From Oscillospiraceae bacterium (GTDB lineage: Bacteria > Bacillota > Clostridia > Oscillospirales > Oscillospiraceae), in NCBI GenBank assembly GCA_017469115.1, contig JAFUGY010000093.1, positions 1 to 64,000 on the forward strand: a stretch of DNA of 64,000 nucleotides. Reading direction: 5' to 3'. A program made the position numbers and the translations under genes. This document shows positions 23,839 through 31,669 of this stretch, piece after piece (position 1 is the first letter of the stretch; every line of letters starts with the position of its first letter). The notes under the pieces were generated by a model. The model ran no database searches, was not told where the DNA came from, and worked only from the letters and a program-made list of their open reading frames with translations.

Positions 23839-24367
23839 TTTTTTCAGATTTATTCTTAATCTCTTCAAAAGCAACTCTAGCACGAATATCTTGCTCCGTT
23901 ATTAGAGTCATCCGTCTGCCATCGAACGATTTAACAACTGCTTCTCCACTTAAATGATTGCAGCGGGCATATTCCATCATAATGACAGTTTGAATTGCAT
24001 GGATTGCTTGGTCGTCAAGATAATTACGGATATCATCATTATCCATGGAAACGAAAGACGAAAGAGAATTGTTGTTATTACTATCTGAATATTGAATTAT
24101 GCTTTTAGGGAAGTAATCAGACTTGGCTACGATTTCATGTGTCATTTCATTATGATAGAAGAAAAGAATCAGAGACAGATAAAGCGTCCAGGACATTTTT
24201 CTTTTTTTTGTTTCAATGGATGAATAAGTTTGTCTGGAAATATCAAGGAGATTCGCTAGTTCATCCTGAGACAGACCCGTTTTGAGACGTAATACAGGTA
24301 ATTCTTCGACTAAGTTCGCGATTAATTTATCTCGCACTTGATTGGATATCTGGAAATTATTATCCAT
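23828..24367 (-). CDS. XRE-type HTH transcriptional regulator
   Basis: The 179-residue protein has an N-terminal Cro/C1-type helix-turn-helix (LRLKTGLSQDELANLLDIS, residues 27-45, then RQTYSSIE). The C-terminal two thirds are unique and end in a Lys/Glu-rich tail. It is followed, with overlap, by an ImmA-like protease that probably controls it. AGAGG lies five bases before ATG 24367. A near-perfect inverted repeat (TTTTCAT, 5-base gap, ATGAAAA, 24388-24406) in its leader, just downstream of a consensus promoter, is a good candidate for its own operator. Confidence 0.85.
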   Translation of the reverse strand: MDNNFQISNQVRDKLIANLVEELPVLRLKTGLSQDELANLLDISRQTYSSIETKKRKMSWTLYLSLILFFYHNEMTHEIVAKSDYFPKSIIQYSDSNNNNSLSSFVSMDNDDIRNYLDDQAIHAIQTVIMMEYARCNHLSGEAVVKSFDGRRMTLITEQDIRARVAFEEIKNKSEKNEQ

Positions 24368-24387
24368 TAGAACCTCTTACGACAGTA

Positions 24388-24406
24388 TTTTCATACAAAA
24401 TGAAAA
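24388..24406. promoter_or_regulatory. candidate operator for the XRE regulator
   Basis: Seven-base perfect arms TTTTCAT and ATGAAAA separated by ACAAA, between the promoter at 24423-24451 and the regulator start. Size and position fit autoregulation. Confidence 0.5.
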
Positions 24407-24422
24407 CAATTATACTGCTTGA

Positions 24423-24451
24423 AGAATACCACATGTAAAATAACTTGTCAA
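24423..24451 (-). promoter_or_regulatory. sigma-70 promoter of the inserted-segment operon
   Basis: On the minus strand TTGACA (24451-24446), a 17-base spacer and TATTCT (24428-24423). Confidence 0.65.
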
Positions 24452-24558
24452 TATGTCACATTTTGAATTCTTTCACTATCGTTCATTTAGTGGCTGTTGT
24501 TTAAAAGAAGATTATGAGACAGGAAGAACAAAGCCCTATAGAGATTATACTTTTCGGG

Positions 24559-24591
24559 AAAAATAAAAAGTGCGCAGCCGGAGCCACGCAC
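24559..24591 (-). terminator. terminator of a possible leftward small RNA
   Basis: On the minus strand a 9-pair stem (two G-T pairs) with a TCCG loop at 24591-24570, followed by TTTTTATTTTT. No recognisable coding gene ends here, so it may end a non-coding transcript from 24.6-24.9 kb. Confidence 0.6.
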
Positions 24592-24612
24592 GAAAAACAC
24601 GAGACTCATTGC

Positions 24613-24722
24613 TGCGACACAATTTCTTTGGCAACCCACAGGTGCGAAAGATGAGCCTGCGTTTTTACCGAAAGGTAAAAGCGCACGCTGCGGATTGCGT
24701 AAAAAAATGAAATTGTGTCGCA
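24613..24722. repeat. 110-bp element with 14-bp perfect terminal inverted repeats and internal GAAA-loop hairpin
   Basis: TGCGACACAATTTC at 24613-24626 is the exact reverse complement of 24709-24722. Inside, 24658-24685 forms a 12-pair stem (one wobble) capped by GAAA on the plus strand or TTTC on the minus strand. It could be the closing stem of a structured RNA or a miniature inverted-repeat element; no target-site duplication is evident. An 89-codon frame through it looks spurious. Confidence 0.6.
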
Positions 24723-24801
24723 AAAAAATAATACCATATTCCAGAAACAAAAACAATCCTCATTTTTCCAACAGTAAATATAATGAGTGCACTGAATACA
24801 A

Positions 24802-24841
24802 AAAAGATCGACACTTCATAAAGTGACGATCTTTTAAAATA
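24802..24841. terminator. hairpin terminator downstream of the RACo gene
   Basis: Arms AAAAGATCG and CGATCTTTT plus an inner CACTT/AAGTG stem with a CATA loop (24802-24835); runs of T follow on the minus strand and a shorter one on the plus strand. It probably replaces the original RACo terminator now displaced to 19585-19628. Confidence 0.7.
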
Positions 24842-24958
24842 ATTTTGTAGATTCTCACGAGCACAAAGGACGAATAACTGAAGAAAGGGATCATCTTGTA
24901 GTACAGTTACTTTTAAAGCAACAAGTTGAATGCAGATATAATACAATACAAAATGCGT

Positions 24959-25037
24959 TTTATTCTCCCGGAAACAGCATTTCTTCCACAAACGCATTGC
25001 GGAATGCTTCACTGGAGGACAATTCCAGATATCGGCA
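24959..25037. repeat. 79-bp direct repeat, right copy (3' end of the RACo gene)
   Basis: Perfect match to 19631-19709 and part of the intact RACo coding region. Together the copies bracket about 5.3 kb of AT-richer DNA, as expected for attachment-site-like boundaries. Confidence 0.95.
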
Positions 25038-26444
25038 CATACCTTGAATTTTCAACAGCCTCTTCTCCTCTCCGGTGAGCAAAGCTGTTTCTGCACCTGC
25101 AAGGGAGGTGTTTCCGGAAGGACGGATCTTCCCGAGCAGTTCTTTCGGAAGCATCCCGATGGCAACAGCGCTTTTCGGATCCAGCCTGCTGCCAAATCCT
25201 CCGGAGAGGTGTACTGCTTCAATTTCTTCACAGGTCAGGCCGCTTTCTTTCAGCAAAACGCGGATCCCGGCAGCAACGGCGGCCTTTGCCAGCTGCAGCT
25301 GCCGCACGTCCCTGCCGGTGAGTGCCACCGTGTCTGTGATGGGGAAGACACTTTCTTCGTCCCATTCCTCAGCATCTGCCAACAACTGTCCGTACTCTGT
25401 GATATACCCGAGAGATATGAGGCACGCTGCCAGGTCCAGCAAGCCGCTTCCACAGATGCCTTTTGCCTCCCCACCGCCGATTATCTCATAAGATAGTTCC
25501 TCACCCGACAGAGAAAAGCGATTGATAGCACCCGGGGCTGCCGGCATCCCGCAGGAGATTCCCGCGCCTTCAAAGGCCGGCCCGCATGCCACTGCGCAGG
25601 TGACGAAGCCGTTTTTTCCGCCGAGTGCCATCTCTCCGTTGGTCCCTACATCGAGGAAAAGATGGTTTCCATCCGCAAAGTCCAACCCTGTAGCAGCAAG
25701 CCCTGCCGTGATGTCCCCGCCGAGGTATCCCGAAACGCAGGGACTCAGCACGACCTGTTTCCCGTCCAGCTCATTTGTTCCAGATTCCGTAAAATAAGAC
25801 ACAGGTGTAAAAGGCGCTGCGGCAATGCTTGCCGGAGGAAGCCCGGCAAAGAGGTGCTGCATGGTGGTGTTTCCTGCAAGGAAGATTCGCCGGATTTCAG
25901 CCCAGCTTCGATTGTGTTCCCGGCAAATGCTCTCCGCCATTCTCCTGATCTGCTGCCGCACAATCCGAGAGAGCCTTTCCAGCCCGTCTTTCTGAGCCAT
26001 CGTATAGGAGATCCGGGTGATGACGTCCGCCCCGTAGGTGCGTTGTTCATTCCATTCCCCCCTCGTGCCGAGCTTTTCTCCCGTGAAGAGATCGAACACG
26101 CTCACGGCGATGCTGGTCGTCCCGAGATCAACGGCTGCGCCGAGACCTTGCTCGTTTCCGGTGCTGCCGGCAAACCGATTCTTCGTGAAATTCCACGAGA
26201 GATCGTCATTGCTTTCTTCCAGCACAACTGTGCAGCCTTCCTGCGCAGGGGTCCGGCAGGCGAGCACAGATTGCATGCTGCTCCCTGTCTGCAGTATTAC
26301 GGTGCAGTTCCCGCATTTTCCATTTCCGCCGCATGGCGCACTGACGGAAAAACCCTCTCGCTGCAGCACAGCGAGCAGGCTCTCGCCCTTCCGAAAAGTG
26401 ACCGTATAAGTTTTTTGTCCGCTCAGAACAGAAAAAACAGACAT
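24960..26444 (-). CDS. reductive activator of corrinoid proteins (RACo: 2Fe-2S ferredoxin plus ASKHA ATPase)
   Basis: The 494-residue protein starts with a [2Fe-2S] domain whose cysteines are C38, C44, C47 and C63 (APCGGNGKCGNC, then LACRT). The large C-terminal ATPase shows AAVDLGTTSIAVSVFD near residue 105, AGNTTM near 190, DVGTNGE near 265 and HLSGGFGS near 415. RACo uses ATP to reduce inactive Co(II) corrinoid to Co(I). Its likely client is the methyltransferase-corrinoid fusion at 15994-17709. ATG 26444 follows GGAG by five bases; a GTG two codons earlier is less likely. Its 3' end forms one copy of the 79-bp repeat. Confidence 0.92.
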   Translation of the reverse strand: MSVFSVLSGQKTYTVTFRKGESLLAVLQREGFSVSAPCGGNGKCGNCTVILQTGSSMQSVLACRTPAQEGCTVVLEESNDDLSWNFTKNRFAGSTGNEQGLGAAVDLGTTSIAVSVFDLFTGEKLGTRGEWNEQRTYGADVITRISYTMAQKDGLERLSRIVRQQIRRMAESICREHNRSWAEIRRIFLAGNTTMQHLFAGLPPASIAAAPFTPVSYFTESGTNELDGKQVVLSPCVSGYLGGDITAGLAATGLDFADGNHLFLDVGTNGEMALGGKNGFVTCAVACGPAFEGAGISCGMPAAPGAINRFSLSGEELSYEIIGGGEAKGICGSGLLDLAACLISLGYITEYGQLLADAEEWDEESVFPITDTVALTGRDVRQLQLAKAAVAAGIRVLLKESGLTCEEIEAVHLSGGFGSRLDPKSAVAIGMLPKELLGKIRPSGNTSLAGAETALLTGEEKRLLKIQGMCRYLELSSSEAFRNAFVEEMLFPGE

Positions 26445-26471
26445 AACCACTCCATGATAATCGTATTCGCT

Positions 26472-28232
26472 CTAAAACGGCCAGGTTGGCAGCCATCCCA
26501 ACAGTTGAGATGCTGCAGCATTGTCAACGCGCATTCCGCTCAACGCCGGGTAAAAGACGACAAACAGCACCAGCGAAACCCCTGTAAACGCGCTGATGTA
26601 AAACCCTGCATATCGATTGCCTTTTTCCATCAGCCGGAAAACATATGCCAGCGCCAGCACGAGGAAGATGCTGCAGGGGAAGTAGTGATAGGCAAACGTC
26701 AGCCGCGGCACAAATACCCATGGCAGCAGCTGCGCCAGATATCCGATGAGGAGGAAAGCAGCGTCGCCATCTCTGCGCCAAACTGCCCGATAAACCAGCA
26801 CGAACAGAGCCAGCAGCCCGCCCCAGCAAAGCACCGGGTTAAGAAACGCACCGAAGCTCGAGCGCGTTCCGTCATCAAAATACTGCAGATAATAGAGAAT
26901 CGGTCGGATGTCCAGCATCCACTGGTACCATTTGGAGGAATATGGGTGCTCTGCAACCAAAGAGGAATGATAAGAAAACATATATTCCTGGTTGGAAATC
27001 ACGATGTCCCAATACTCCCGGTTAAAAATCCCGCGGACATTCGCAGCCTTCCCATAAGGAAGGTAGGAGAGATAGTAGATCGCGCAGGGGACGATGACAA
27101 AAAACGCCACGCAGAAAAACGCGTTGCAGGCAAAAATCCGAAAGCCTTTCCTTCGATTACAGATCCAGTAGAGCGCCCAGAGCACTGCAAGCCCCGCACC
27201 GGCATATATACACGTCCATTTTGAGGCAGCTCCCAGCCCAAAGGAGATGCCGCAGAGAGCCAGCATGGTCCAGTCGTCTTTGGTGACGAACAGGTACATA
27301 AACAGATACATCAGCAGGATAAAAAATACCGCGTATGTATCAATGGTGGCGATGCGCGTCTGTACGAAGTGCATAAAGTCCGAGGCAAAAACAAGAGTGC
27401 CGCAAAAGGCAGCCCGTCGGCTTCCGAACATTTTTTTGATGAACACATACATCACCGGCAGCATCAGCACGCCGAAAAGCGTACCGGAAAAGCGCCAGCC
27501 GAAGGGACTCATGCCGAACAGTGCAATACCGAATGAAATCAGAATCTTGCCGAGAGGTGGATGCGAAATTTCGTAGGGTGCCACTTTGTTGAGATGCTCC
27601 CAGGCAGTGCGTGCATGATAGATCTCATCAAAATAGGAGGAGTTGTAAAAATCATAAGTCCGCCGCACGGTTTCCGGCTCATCGCAAAGGGCTGCAACCG
27701 AGGAGGTTGCCTGCATCTTCGTCCCGTCCGCCGAAAAAAAAGCAACTTCCCCCAGCCAGGCGTTCCCGGTGCCCGTGATGCGGGCAAAGGAAGCATCCCA
27801 GCCGGTTTCAATCGTGAGGATCTCCCAGCGCAGCACATCCCCTGCATCCTGCGTGAAGTGAGTCACGTCGAAATAATTGGTGCCGTCCTGCGAGAGTGAT
27901 ATGGTGTATTCCCCGTACCCGACACCGGTAAAAAAGCGTACTTCCGTTGGAGTACCGGGTGCTTCAAACGTGAGCACAGCCTCTTCTTCCGAAAGCATGG
28001 CATAGGTATGAGGATCGTTTAGGCTGCCGAGCATTGCAAAATCAACCGCGCCGAAAACCAGACAAATACCAAGCATCAGCAGCAGATCCGTACGGTCCAG
28101 TGCCTGTCTGCGATGATTTTTCTGACCGCTCAAAGAACCAATTGGTGTTATGGACAGATCCGGCAGCCCAAGAAAAAACAGCAGCAGCAACACCAGCACG
28201 ACTGCAGGGAAGATGTACCTGGTCATGCTCAT
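26472..28232 (-). CDS. PMT-family (GT39) protein O-mannosyltransferase-like membrane enzyme
   Basis: The 586-residue protein has a membrane helix at each end of the first 70 residues, an external beta-sandwich of about 110 residues (discoidin-like: LTFEAPGTPTEVRFFTGVGYG), then the PMT acidic pair in SSYFDEIYHARTAWEHL near residue 205 and at least ten further helices. Such enzymes move a sugar from a polyprenyl-phosphate carrier to proteins outside the membrane. The inserted external domain is known in Firmicutes members and probably aids acceptor binding. The start ATG at 28232 overlaps the stop of the phosphatase gene (ATGA). Confidence 0.88.
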   Translation of the reverse strand: MSMTRYIFPAVVLVLLLLFFLGLPDLSITPIGSLSGQKNHRRQALDRTDLLLMLGICLVFGAVDFAMLGSLNDPHTYAMLSEEEAVLTFEAPGTPTEVRFFTGVGYGEYTISLSQDGTNYFDVTHFTQDAGDVLRWEILTIETGWDASFARITGTGNAWLGEVAFFSADGTKMQATSSVAALCDEPETVRRTYDFYNSSYFDEIYHARTAWEHLNKVAPYEISHPPLGKILISFGIALFGMSPFGWRFSGTLFGVLMLPVMYVFIKKMFGSRRAAFCGTLVFASDFMHFVQTRIATIDTYAVFFILLMYLFMYLFVTKDDWTMLALCGISFGLGAASKWTCIYAGAGLAVLWALYWICNRRKGFRIFACNAFFCVAFFVIVPCAIYYLSYLPYGKAANVRGIFNREYWDIVISNQEYMFSYHSSLVAEHPYSSKWYQWMLDIRPILYYLQYFDDGTRSSFGAFLNPVLCWGGLLALFVLVYRAVWRRDGDAAFLLIGYLAQLLPWVFVPRLTFAYHYFPCSIFLVLALAYVFRLMEKGNRYAGFYISAFTGVSLVLFVVFYPALSGMRVDNAAASQLLGWLPTWPF

Positions 28233-29020
28233 TTCAAAACGCTGTGGAGCTCCCTCACATCGGCAAGAATATAGTCCGGCTGACGGTCAGCGGCCGTCAC
28301 CATCTCCTGCGTCGTCTCGCCGGACATAACCAAAACGCTTACCGAACCCGCATTCTGTGCCACGGCGATGTCGGTATAAAGCCGGTCACCCACGGCGCAG
28401 ATTTTTTCGTTGGCAATACCGGTCATTTTGGAAATCACATCAATCATATTGCGGTTTGGTTTGCCGATATACGTGGGCTTCTTGCCGGAAGATGCCGTCA
28501 GCAGTGCACAAATGCTGCCGCAGTCGGGCAGAACTTCGTCGTGGGGCATCGGGCAGACCCAGTCGGGATTTGCGGCAATAAACACGGCTCCGCGGCGCAG
28601 GAAGTGGCAGGCTTTGTTCAGCTTCTCATACACAAGCTCCGTATCAAATCCGGCGACAACGATCTCCGCCTCTTCTTCCACCAGGTTGATGTTGTAACTG
28701 AGCAGTTCCCTCCGGAAGGCCTGCGTACCCACCAGATACACCTTCGCTCCAGGGTAGTTCTGGTTGAGATAAAGCCCTGTTGCCATCCCCGAGGTGAACA
28801 CATTTTCAGCCTCACACGGGAAACCGAATCCTTTTAACCGCCGGATATAATCCGTACCGGCGCGAGAAGAGTTGTTGGTCAAATAGATGTATTTTTTCCC
28901 GAGGGAAGGGAGATCATCCATCAGATCAATCGCACCATCAAAAACATCGTCTCCAAGATAAAGCGTCCCATCCATATCAAACAGAAAGAGTTCACATGCT
29001 TTTAATTTGGTATAATCCAT
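28229..29020 (-). CDS. HAD-IIA phosphatase (NagD/phosphoglycolate-phosphatase-like)
   Basis: The 263-residue cytoplasmic enzyme shows FDMDGTLYLGD at residues 14-24, TNNSSR near 48, the class IIA cap, then GKPNRNMID near 186 and CAVGDRLYTDIA near 208. Members dephosphorylate small phosphate esters, often repairing by-products such as 2-phosphoglycolate or 4-nitrophenyl phosphate-like model substrates. GGAGG lies four bases before ATG 29020. It is coupled by a 4-base overlap to the mannosyltransferase gene, possibly only by position. Confidence 0.9.
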   Translation of the reverse strand: MDYTKLKACELFLFDMDGTLYLGDDVFDGAIDLMDDLPSLGKKYIYLTNNSSRAGTDYIRRLKGFGFPCEAENVFTSGMATGLYLNQNYPGAKVYLVGTQAFRRELLSYNINLVEEEAEIVVAGFDTELVYEKLNKACHFLRRGAVFIAANPDWVCPMPHDEVLPDCGSICALLTASSGKKPTYIGKPNRNMIDVISKMTGIANEKICAVGDRLYTDIAVAQNAGSVSVLVMSGETTQEMVTAADRQPDYILADVRELHSVLK

Positions 29021-29082
29021 AAGTCCTCCGCACAATCATGATCAATTTATATTGGTAACTGCCGTCGTATGCCTGGCTTGTT

Positions 29083-29583
29083 TTACAACTCAAGCATACG
29101 AACGGCTAAGCCTTCTCTCTTCGCGTAAACGAGCGTGCTCATTGTCCCACCAGGTCTGCCGTTATAACACGCAAGGAGCACCGACGACCGATCCACCATA
29201 TAGGTGTTGCGCCGCATCATACAGTCTTTCGTGTAATGATCCTGGAAGATTTTGATGCTGTCGCACGCTTCCAGCAGCTCGGCATATTTCAGCTTTTGTT
29301 TGTTGTTCCATCGGCTTGCTTGGTCGGCGCAGGGGATTGCAGCATCCAGCTTCACATCTCCATATCGGTTGCGTAGGTTCAGCACTTCATCGGCAAAATA
29401 GGTGTCACATCCGATAGCCATGCCGCAGATAAAATGCCGGTATCCCAGCCCATACAGCTCTTCCAGCTGTTCGGCAATCCATTGCTTTGCGGCAACGCAC
29501 CGCTCGTCGGTTTCGCGCATGCCCCAGGGCAATTTCATCGGCCGGTGGCCGCTGAAACAGCAGGTAATTTCTCGTTCTTCCAT
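29083..29583 (-). CDS. SLOG-family protein (DUF1273/YpsA-like)
   Basis: The 166-residue protein begins CCFSGHRP, the SLOG-domain nucleotide-binding signature, followed by a Rossmann-like body with GYRHFICGMAIGCDTYFAD and a closing GRPGGTMSTLVYAKREG. SLOG proteins are thought to bind or process nucleotide-derived ligands. AGGAG lies eight bases before ATG 29583. It lies between RecG and the phosphatase on the same strand; no specific role can be read. Confidence 0.85.
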   Translation of the reverse strand: MEEREITCCFSGHRPMKLPWGMRETDERCVAAKQWIAEQLEELYGLGYRHFICGMAIGCDTYFADEVLNLRNRYGDVKLDAAIPCADQASRWNNKQKLKYAELLEACDSIKIFQDHYTKDCMMRRNTYMVDRSSVLLACYNGRPGGTMSTLVYAKREGLAVRMLEL

Positions 29584-29604
29584 TCTGTTAGCTCCTGCCG
29601 GTGG

Positions 29605-31662
29605 TTAATTCAGTGTGATTGCACCTGTGCGCAGCATATCCTCAAGCTTGAGGCGAAGAGCTGCATGCGAAGGCTGTGTAAGGTGCGGGTCGGCCTCAAA
29701 AAGAGTGTCAGCTTCCTGCTTGGCGGTTTTAAGCGTCAGGGTGTCAGCTCCAAGATCGGCAACATGCATCTCCGGTAATCCGTGCTGGCGTGCACCGAAA
29801 AAGTCCCCCGGTCCGCGCAGGCGCAGATCCTCCTCCGCAATCTGAAAACCGTCATTGGTTTTGCACAGTACGGCAAGGCGTGCCTTTGCTTCTTCGTTCT
29901 CTGCGTCAGAAACCAGAACACAGTAGCTTTTCTCGCTTCCGCGTCCTACGCGCCCTCGCAGTTGATGCAGCTGGGCAAGTCCGAAGCGCTCGGCGTTTTC
30001 CACAATCATCAGGGTGGCGTTCGGCACGTCCACTCCCACCTCAATCACTGTCGTCGAAACCAGCACATCCGTTTCCCCGCGGGTAAATGCCTCCATCACG
30101 GCATCTTTTTCCTTTTGCTTCATCCTGCCGTGTACGCAGGCGATCTGCAACACCGGCAGGGAAGAGCGCAGCTCTTCGGTGTACGATTCTGCCGATTTCA
30201 GCGAAATCCCGGTTTCTTCTTCGTTGTCTTCAATGGCCGGGCATACCACAAAAACCTGTCGTCCGTTTTCTGCCTGTTTGAGGATAAACCGGTTAAGCCT
30301 CTCCCGGTAACGGCTGTCTACCGAAAAGGTGTCTACTACCTGCCGGCCGGGTGGAAGCTCATTCAGAACCGATACATCCAGATCCCCGTAAATAATCAGA
30401 GCAAGCGTCCGCGGAATCGGGGTGGCTGACATCACCAGCACATGGGCGTTTTCACTTTTTCCTTCCAGGGCGGCACGCTGCTGCACGCCGAAGCGATGCT
30501 GTTCATCAGTGATGACGAGCCCTAACCCTGGATATGCCATGTTTTCCGACAGCAATGCATGCGTTCCCACCAGCAGGTCAATCTCCCGGTTTTCAAGTGC
30601 CGAACGGATCTGATGCTTTTCACGGGCTGTCATCGAGCCGGTCAGCTTTTCCACCCGTATCCCAAAGGGAGCGAGGAGCTTTTGCAGCGTTTTGCAGTGC
30701 TGATCGGCAAGGATCTCCGTCGGTGCCATAAAAGCTGTCATAAACCCGTTTTGGGCGCATACCCAGGCAAGTGCTGCAGCGCAGAGGGTTTTCCCGCTGC
30801 CAACATCTCCCTGAAGCAGCCTGTTCATGGCTTTGCCGGAGGCAAGATCAGCCAAAGCCTCTCCAACGGCCCTTCGTTGAGCGCCCGTCGGTGAAAAGGG
30901 GAGAGCGGCATAAAACCGTTCCACTTCCTGCTTTTCAAACCGAGGACCATGTTTTTCCAGCCGATCTGCCTTGCGGTACTGCATAGCGCAGGCCAGAAGA
31001 AACAGCTCTTCAAAGACCAGCCGTTTCCGCGCTTGATAAAGCTCCGGAAATCCTTTCGGAAAGTGGATGTTTTCATAAGCGGTTTGCACATCCTGCAGTG
31101 TAAGCCTCTCTCGGATCTCTTCCGGTACTGGTTCCGGCAGTTGCCCTGCGCATGATTGCAGACCGCTTTGCACGCTCTGCAGCACGGTTTTCTGCGTCAG
31201 GCCGCGGCAAAGCCGGTAAATCGGCATGATTCTCCCGGTGCTGTCGCCTTGGGTACCTGCCTTTTCAAACACCGGGTTTGTCATCGAGCGGTGCCGACCT
31301 TTTACTTCCATCTTCCCGTAGAAGATATATTCCTCTCCGCGCTGAATGTTGTTTTTCATCCAGCTCTGGTTAAAGTAAGTGATGTCGGCTGCACCGGATG
31401 CATCAAAGACCCGGAACTTCACCAACTCCATTCCACGCCGAATGCGGGAAAGCCGCGGATCATCTGCCGCCACGGCTGAGATGCACACAGGTACTCCGTT
31501 GACGGTTTCGGCAATCGGCACCGTGACGCTTCTGTCCTCATATCGCCTCGGAAAGAAGCACAACAGATCATAAAGCGTTACCACGCCAAGTTTGGCAAAG
31601 GCCTGGCTCCGTTTTGCTCCGATGCCTTTGATGGTGTTGATATTGTCCTTCAAAGTTGCCAT
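29605..31662 (-). CDS. recG: ATP-dependent DNA helicase RecG
   Basis: The 685-residue protein has the N-terminal wedge/OB domain (IKGIGAKRSQAFAKLGV at the start and RRYEDRS), Walker A as GDVGSGKT near residue 287, DEQHRFGV near 390, SATPIPRT, and the motif QLRGRVGRG near 580. RecG regresses stalled replication forks and branch-migrates Holliday junctions. Length matches the family. It begins eight bases after the end of the ApbE-type gene, ATG 31662, with only a weak Shine-Dalgarno. Confidence 0.97.
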   Translation of the reverse strand: MATLKDNINTIKGIGAKRSQAFAKLGVVTLYDLLCFFPRRYEDRSVTVPIAETVNGVPVCISAVAADDPRLSRIRRGMELVKFRVFDASGAADITYFNQSWMKNNIQRGEEYIFYGKMEVKGRHRSMTNPVFEKAGTQGDSTGRIMPIYRLCRGLTQKTVLQSVQSGLQSCAGQLPEPVPEEIRERLTLQDVQTAYENIHFPKGFPELYQARKRLVFEELFLLACAMQYRKADRLEKHGPRFEKQEVERFYAALPFSPTGAQRRAVGEALADLASGKAMNRLLQGDVGSGKTLCAAALAWVCAQNGFMTAFMAPTEILADQHCKTLQKLLAPFGIRVEKLTGSMTAREKHQIRSALENREIDLLVGTHALLSENMAYPGLGLVITDEQHRFGVQQRAALEGKSENAHVLVMSATPIPRTLALIIYGDLDVSVLNELPPGRQVVDTFSVDSRYRERLNRFILKQAENGRQVFVVCPAIEDNEEETGISLKSAESYTEELRSSLPVLQIACVHGRMKQKEKDAVMEAFTRGETDVLVSTTVIEVGVDVPNATLMIVENAERFGLAQLHQLRGRVGRGSEKSYCVLVSDAENEEAKARLAVLCKTNDGFQIAEEDLRLRGPGDFFGARQHGLPEMHVADLGADTLTLKTAKQEADTLFEADPHLTQPSHAALRLKLEDMLRTGAITLN

Positions 31663-31669
31663 TTATCTG

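Noticed and set aside
24487..24756. 89-codon minus-strand frame at the right end of the insert
   Set aside because: Its bases are explained by the inverted repeats and hairpins; no ribosome site and odd composition.
25662..27224. 520-codon plus-strand frame opposite RACo and the mannosyltransferase
   Set aside because: Spans two well-supported genes and the gap between them on the other strand; composition is typical of a shadow frame.
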